Shown here one piece after another: positions 58,590-64,000 of a stretch of DNA of 64,000 nt. This DNA comes from Symbiodinium natans. Its lineage: Eukaryota > Sar > Dinophyceae > Suessiales > Symbiodiniaceae. A program made the translations under genes and the position numbers. The stretch covers positions 410,506 through 474,505 of the forward strand of contig CAJNDS010002350.1 in the NCBI GenBank assembly GCA_905221605.1, written 5' to 3'. The stretch's first letter is position 1; every line of letters begins with the position of its first letter. Below the pieces are notes generated by a model. It made no database searches, was not told where the DNA came from, and saw only the letters and a list, made by a program, of their open reading frames with translations.

Positions 58590-61190
58590 TTTTGCTTGTT
58601 GTTCAATTAATTGAATTCATAAGAGAATTTGAAGAATCTAATAAATTAATTTGGTTTCGTTCACACTTTTAATTGACTTCGTACATCACTCACTCTGTTC
58701 ATTCCTTACAATTCAATTAAATTTTTTTCGTTCATATTATTATGTCGTTTCACGCGATTATTTTGTTCCTTATAAACTCACAATAATCTTCTCTTCACCT
58801 TTAATACTATTACCTCTAGGATAATATATTCATAGTGCTCACTCTCACTCTGTGGCCCACGCAATAATTATAAGAAAAGCGTGCATTCTTTACCTTTTCA
58901 TTATAATTAGTTGGGGGAGAATGAACAAAGCCCCCTTTAAGATAATATATCTCGAAAACCATCCTCTCTTGTAATTCATATCCTCTTGTCTGCCGCTTTC
59001 CAGACGCCCATAAAAGCCCTATTAATATAATACTAAAGGCGTTCCCCTTTCGTAATTCAAGAATGATATATCGAAATTCAAAATATTTTCTCATTTATAT
59101 AAAAAGTATTTTTTGGAATTGGGATGCTCTAGATATATCAGAGCTTCATCGAACGTCGTCATAAAGAAGCGAGGATCCAAGCTCAATTTAGTAAATATCA
59201 TATAAGCCCCATCAATCTCTACTATATAATTATATCGGTTTCTGATTTTCAAAATATAATATTCATAATTCCTAAATTTCGGATTGAAAATTCTAGATGA
59301 TTTAATTTCGAATTCCCTAAAAGAATATTTGTGGAATTATTTTGAATATTTCGTAATCATTATGATATATAAGATATAAACATACATATCTTGAATTTCG
59401 TTTTATTGGCGTCTTTATGCATATTCATTTTTTTTAATATCCAATTTTTTAATATCGAATGATAATTTCTAATTTTTGAAATATCAAATCTTAAGAAATA
59501 TATATCACATGTTCTTTAAAAAATTCGATATATTTAGATATTGATATTCTAGATTCCAAAAAATACGATGAATTTCAATATCAATATGAGAAGAAATAAG
59601 AAAAATAATCCAATATCTTCTCAATTCAAATTAAATTAATATGAGAGAGATAAATTTTTCAAAATATCATTTTATTTCGAAATCTTCCTTCAGAGAGACT
59701 TCTATTCCCCATAGAAATCGAAAGAAATATATTCAATCTTCGAATTAAATATAAATAAGGAAATACGATGAGATATTTTCATATTCCCAAATATATGACG
59801 ATCCGACTCATCCCCCGAATTTCACCCAAGAAAAAAGAAATATCCAAATCCATACGAAGATAGATATCTAATTCGAAGAGGGAGAATCAGAAATGAGAAT
59901 CATCGGAATTATATACATATTTCAATTATCACGACTCATATGACGAATCCTGCACGGAACAATTCATCCTTCAAATCATATCGATTCATGAATTCAAATA
60001 TTCCTAAAGGAATCTTGAAATGATTCCTCCACCCATATCATCGATCCATGATTTGCCCGATATCATTCCAATATGAGAGAGATTTCCCATTAGATATCTA
60101 TCGAGATTCGTCCTTGCAATATGGATTTGGCAACGTCCGTTTTGTTGCCCTGATTTCTATCGTATTCTTATCATAGATTTTTCAAAAGGCGATGAATTCC
60201 CTGATCTCATCCCCCGATTATATATAATATGCTTATAATATTATCTATCTTATCGTTTAGTTGCTATATATATAATCACAATATTACCCGGATCCTGGGA
60301 TTGTCGTCCTATCACCATCGTCATGAATGGAGACACCAAAACCAAATCTAAAATTTTCCAGGAGAACCTCTGCCATTCATTCTACTTCAAAAGAGCAACA
60401 ATATGACAATCGCCGAGCGGCACCCCTCGAGATTCAATAAGAGATCCCCAGATTCGAATTTGGATCGAATTCCCATTTGCCACACAATCATAAAAATCAT
60501 ATCCCATAAAATATAATATATACGAATCCCCCACCTTCTTGATTCTTGATGAACAAATCATGCCATGATGACCCAAATTATCGAGAACACACAAACAAAA
60601 AGAATATCTCCCATCATTATCCAGGCCATCCACCCTAAATCGCAGAGAAATAGAATCAATGACTACAATATTAGATACAGGAGGATCTGAACAAATACTA
60701 GGACCAATCCCAAGCCAACCATCGACCCACTTGGTCTTGCGGGCCAGCAACCTAATAACTTCCCCTCATCCGTTGTCCTCAAGAAGGTGCACACTTAATT
60801 TTTCCATAATTACCTGGACCAAATCTCGATGGTTGAGGATGATATTTTGACTATCCAATCGTAAATGAGGGAAATGAGGGCTCAACATTCGAAGAATCAA
60901 TATTCCAATGGGATCGACATCCATATCAATCGCAGGGCCAAACAACGATCGAATCTATTTGCAAGTTACTTAATAATAGAATACGACTCGCAATATATCT
61001 GTCATTATGGCAATCAAAAGAAATTGAAGATGGGAATAATCAATAATTCGGATATGGTAAAGCATATTTGAGGGGAATTTATTTCCCGAATATTTCATCG
61101 ATTTCGATAATTTTATGATGATTTCATTCGGAAAAGAAATCATTCGAATCAAATATGGATCCCTGGAGCATCTGCACTTCGACGCCTTTG
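58590..61190. other. Sharply AT-rich island
   Basis: Composition switches abruptly at both sides. Words such as TTCGAA, GATATC and AATATATC abound. No intact gene, TIR, capsid or polymerase signature is seen, so it is not visibly part of the virus. Minus-strand phase with fragments of sense (58816-59094 and 60259-61140) suggests a decayed coding region. Confidence 0.6.
60259..61140 (-). pseudogene. Decayed minus-strand coding frame in the AT-rich island
   Basis: In one phase, protein-like stretches are broken only by single stops: TAA (61003-61001), TAG (60957-60955), TGA (60768-60766) and the TAG that closes 60382. Segments include DMDVDPIGILILRMLSPHFP, IMEKLSVHLLEDNG and, past the TGA, EVIRLLARKTKWVDGWLGIG and FRVDGLDNDGRYSFCLCVLD. 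Random AT-rich sequence should stop far more often. No family recognised. All four breaks could arise from C-to-T or G-to-A changes. Confidence 0.5.
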
Positions 61191-62022
61191 ATGATAAGTC
61201 CCCCCCCCCAAATGCCTCAAAAAATCGAAAATCACCATTGAAATTATCTGCGAGTCTTGAGCCATGCAGCCATGGGAGCCGCATGTGTCCTGAGCAGCGG
61301 CGGGGCTGACGGAGCGCCGGCGGCGAATGGTGCCACCCCCCCCTCCGCAGGGTTGGATTGTTGCAGTGCTTCTTTTGCTGCGGCTTGCTTGGGCTTGGTT
61401 TTCGGGCAGACGTAGGGGACAGATGAGACGTGCAGGATACATGTGGGGAAGACGGCGGCATGGAGTCGCATTGGTTTGCCTTCTTTGTCTTGGGATTGGA
61501 GTGAGGGGCTGCGGGAAATATGACGATCCGTGGTGTTGGCCAGCGACTAGATTCAGGGCTCGGATGCCCCTTCAACACGTCCACTTGTGGGGCGCTCGAA
61601 GTAGTTGGGTTCAGCCTGGGCAATTGTTCTACCTCCATCATCTTCGCTCATGTGCCGCCTCGGCGTGGGGAGCAAATAGGTGCTCGTCAGGATTTGGAAG
61701 AGCGGTTCTTGATATGGGAGGGTTACAGTGGATTCTTGAGGGTTCCTTTTCTCTGGGGAGTTGTGTGCAGTTTGTTTACTTTGGAGTTCTTTTAATCTGG
61801 ATTGGAAGTATGCGGGATGGGTTTCGCGGGATTATTCTTCTGCTTGGAATCTATGGGTGGTGTCGAGACAAACATTTGCCGCCTACGCTTTGTAGATACT
61901 TCTCGTCAGGCATGATGTCTTGGATGACCGTAGGTCTGCCCCCATTCGCGAGATTATGTCTTTGTGGGAGTGCGTTTGCTTTCCCCGCGTACCCTGAACC
62001 TCGACCATTCCGACAACTGAAC
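61191..62022. other. Region upstream of the right-end RT gene
   Basis: The plus-strand RT phase is open from 61294, but the sequence before 62023 lacks the character of the later protein (hydrophobic, Trp/Cys-rich). The minus strand is also open (Pro/Ser-rich, 61641-60970). I call neither. Confidence 0.35.
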
Positions 62023-64000
62023 ATGGTTGAGTCTTCTCCGATGGAGGTTGATGGGTGTGAGTCCCAGAGAAGTGGAAGAGTCTCTGCTCCTGTGGATGGC
62101 GGAGCCGGTGTAGGCCCCGACGTGGAAGATATGCTGGCGGACCTCTTTGGAGTGTGTATCCAAGATGTTCTTGTCTCGAATCCGGGTGCTCAGGATGTAC
62201 CTATGCCCCATCCGGTTGCGGAGGACGTCAAAGTCGGGCCCCATTATTGCCCGATTGCAGGATGCTTTCGACATCGGGATATGGGTGGGCCGCCATGGCG
62301 GAGTGGCGATGCACTGCGGGCGCATGTTGATCTGCATTTGTCGGGAGAGTTGCCTGGGAGACCGGATTTGATTTGGTTCTCACAACGTCAGCTCGTGCCA
62401 TGCCGCGTGTGCGGCTTGTCGGCGTCGTGCAGGGTTCACGGAGGCGTCCACTCTCGTTGTTGGGAACGAGTTCGCCGAGATGGGGTAGCTCAGGGTGATG
62501 CAGAGTTGCCGGACTTTCGAGCCATTTGGAGTGTTCCAATCCGGACTAAGGAGCATGTTCCATCTAATTTGATTCCTTTGATTCGTGAGGAGTTGGGTCG
62601 TTTGTTGGCTGCAATTTTGCGCAAGGGCGAGCGCGGAGCAGACGGTGACACTAGTGCGGACGGCAAGGAGGCGTGGACTCATTTGCTGATGTTTCCGAAG
62701 TGTGTGCTGCGGCAGTCGCGTCGGGGCCAGAGACCTCAGCAAGCCTATGCGTTTACTAAGGCGCTTTTGCTCCGATGGCAATTGGGCGATCGCGGGGCCT
62801 TGTGGGCAGAGGCGGCGGCGACCACCTCGGCACGAGTTCAACGTGCACCTCGCGCTTCACTCGGCGGTTGCCCGCCGCAGGAGGTTGAACGCTTAGTTGC
62901 GTTGGGTCGTGCGTCACAAGCAACCAAATGTATATTGTCTCCTGGTTTGGCATTGGACACGGAGCAGGTGCGGGCCAAGTTGATGTCTAAGTTCCCTGTT
63001 CGCCCTGAGGCGGATAAGATATCTAGAGTCCCAGATCCGCAGCCTGCCGAGCTTCCATTGCCTACTTTGCTTCAAGCGGTCAAATCGTTCCCCGAAGGGG
63101 CCGGGCCGGGGCCGGACGGTCTTCGAACTGATCTCCTTCGTGAGCTTTTGCGAGGAGCTGAAGACACCCCATTTGCCTTGGTGTTGCGAGACTTTGTGCA
63201 GTTGCTTGCTGATGGGCGAGCCCCTGATTATCTTCGCGCGTGGATGGCGGGCGGTGAGTTGATTGGGGTCGGTAAGGCTGATGCCATGGGCAAGACTATT
63301 CCTCTTGATGAGGATGCCAGACCCATCGTCATGGGATGCACTTGGCGGAAGTTGACTTTCAAGACGACGTTCTTGATTGACCGGGCAGCGATTCGAGATC
63401 GTTTGGTTCCGCGTCAAGTTGCAGTCGGAACCAAAAATGGCGCTGATGTCATGGTTCATAGTGCTCGTGAGTGGATCCTTCGTAATTGCCATCGTCCTTC
63501 TTATGTCTTGTTGCAGAAAGATGTGAAGAATGCGTTTAATGAGATGTTGCCAAGTCAATTCTTGAGAGATTGCGCTGAGTGGGCGCCGTCATCCAGCCGA
63601 TTCGCGGATTATTGTTATGATGCCCCAGCCCATCTCATTTATCGAGGCACGGTGGAGCAATCATCCCGTGGACAACAAGGTTGCCCCTTGATGGGACCAT
63701 TGTTTTGTTTGACGCGTGCTCGATGGGCGGCGGAAGCTAGAGCCAATTGCCGACGACCGTTGCCGGAGTTTGAGCCTGAATACGCCGATGATGCCTTCTC
63801 TGGCGGTGACGCTGCGGATGTCTTGGAGGCTTTCCGCCAGGAATTGAAGTTGGCCGAGGCATATGGCATGCGTTTCGACCTGTCAAAGTGTACATTGCAT
63901 TTGTTGGCGGGCGACGGCTTTAGGGGGGATATTTCGGGATTTCAGGCCCTCGGGGTTCGTGTTGTAGCTGGCACAGATGTGGTCGTGCTCAAGGCGCCGG
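62023..64000 (+). CDS. Reverse transcriptase of a second non-LTR-type element (3' end beyond window)
   Basis: 659 codons from MVESSPMEVDG to the window edge with no stop. A Cys/His finger, CPIAGCFRHRD...RAHVDLHL, at about residue 77, and CRVCGLSASCRVHGGVHSRC at about 127. RT: PEGAGPGPDGLRTDLLRELL, then DEDARPIVMGCTWRKL, KDVKNAFNEM (motif A, Asp500), RGQQGCPLMGPLFC (B, from 549), EYADDAFSGGD (C, YADD from 587) and FDLSKCTLHLL. N-terminal zinc fingers followed directly by RT recall R2/NeSL-type LINEs with a C-terminal nuclease, but that end is out of view. It differs clearly from the FADD-type RT at 46-50 kb. Confidence 0.88.
   Translation, partial: MVESSPMEVDGCESQRSGRVSAPVDGGAGVGPDVEDMLADLFGVCIQDVLVSNPGAQDVPMPHPVAEDVKVGPHYCPIAGCFRHRDMGGPPWRSGDALRAHVDLHLSGELPGRPDLIWFSQRQLVPCRVCGLSASCRVHGGVHSRCWERVRRDGVAQGDAELPDFRAIWSVPIRTKEHVPSNLIPLIREELGRLLAAILRKGERGADGDTSADGKEAWTHLLMFPKCVLRQSRRGQRPQQAYAFTKALLLRWQLGDRGALWAEAAATTSARVQRAPRASLGGCPPQEVERLVALGRASQATKCILSPGLALDTEQVRAKLMSKFPVRPEADKISRVPDPQPAELPLPTLLQAVKSFPEGAGPGPDGLRTDLLRELLRGAEDTPFALVLRDFVQLLADGRAPDYLRAWMAGGELIGVGKADAMGKTIPLDEDARPIVMGCTWRKLTFKTTFLIDRAAIRDRLVPRQVAVGTKNGADVMVHSAREWILRNCHRPSYVLLQKDVKNAFNEMLPSQFLRDCAEWAPSSSRFADYCYDAPAHLIYRGTVEQSSRGQQGCPLMGPLFCLTRARWAAEARANCRRPLPEFEPEYADDAFSGGDAADVLEAFRQELKLAEAYGMRFDLSKCTLHLLAGDGFRGDISGFQALGVRVVAGTDVVVLKAP

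Noticed and set aside
61294-62022. Earlier start for the right-end RT gene
   Set aside because: Phase is open but the translation is hydrophobic and unlike the later protein; the minus strand is open there too.
1-64000. Dinoflagellate spliced-leader relic as a host marker
   Set aside because: I looked for the characteristic 3' part (TTTTGGCTCAAG) and did not see it, so host assignment stays inferential.

Overview
The window looks like nuclear DNA of a protist. A dinoflagellate or similar alga fits best: balanced base composition, few dense host genes, abundant retroelements and dispersed repeats. No spliced-leader, rRNA or other marker proves the host, so this is an inference.

The centrepiece is an integrated Polinton-like virus (PLV) at 6593-35570. 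It has about 363-bp terminal inverted repeats and a 5-bp target duplication (TCCCC). Its right two thirds are strongly AT-rich and carry a nearly full PLV gene set: protein-primed family B DNA polymerase, A32/FtsK-like packaging ATPase, GIY-YIG nuclease, fibre with a C-terminal S74-type chaperone, major capsid protein, class-3 lipase, penton-like minor capsid protein, retroviral-type integrase, and several zinc-finger, coiled-coil and orphan proteins. Two further genes, one ubiquitin-like, sit in a left arm of more balanced composition. Small perfect hairpins lie at many gene ends. An ACTTAAAG box lies 28-37 bp upstream of five start codons, and a TTTAAAG variant precedes a sixth; these are replication, nuclease and orphan genes. 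Virion genes lack the box, which suggests early and late promoter classes.

The PLV is broken by a nested Ty1/copia-type retrotransposon (9924-16979, minus strand). It has 79-bp LTRs, a CATAT duplication and an initiator-Met-like primer site. It sits inside the polymerase gene, and the viral reading frame resumes in phase across the duplication. The retrotransposon has gag, zinc knuckle, protease, SAP-like, integrase, RT, RNase H and an unusual C-terminal membrane, coiled-coil and Cys/His extension. Three frame changes split it.

The PLV sits inside a dispersed host repeat. Other copies at about 5620-5850 and 54380-54545 approximate the empty site. From 35576 to 44480 is repeat-rich host DNA with a few plausible minus-strand genes. 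From about 44.45 to 54.1 kb lies a minus-strand LINE-like element with an unusual chain of small ORFs: basic proteins, an apurinic endonuclease-RT-zinc-finger protein, two small proteins, and a USP-type deubiquitinase. Two junctions are TGATG stop/start overlaps. From 54.6 to 56.9 kb is a frameshifted unrecognised gene. From 58.6 to 61.2 kb is a sharply AT-rich island with a decayed minus-strand coding frame. A second, different RT gene starts at about 62.0 kb and runs off the right end.
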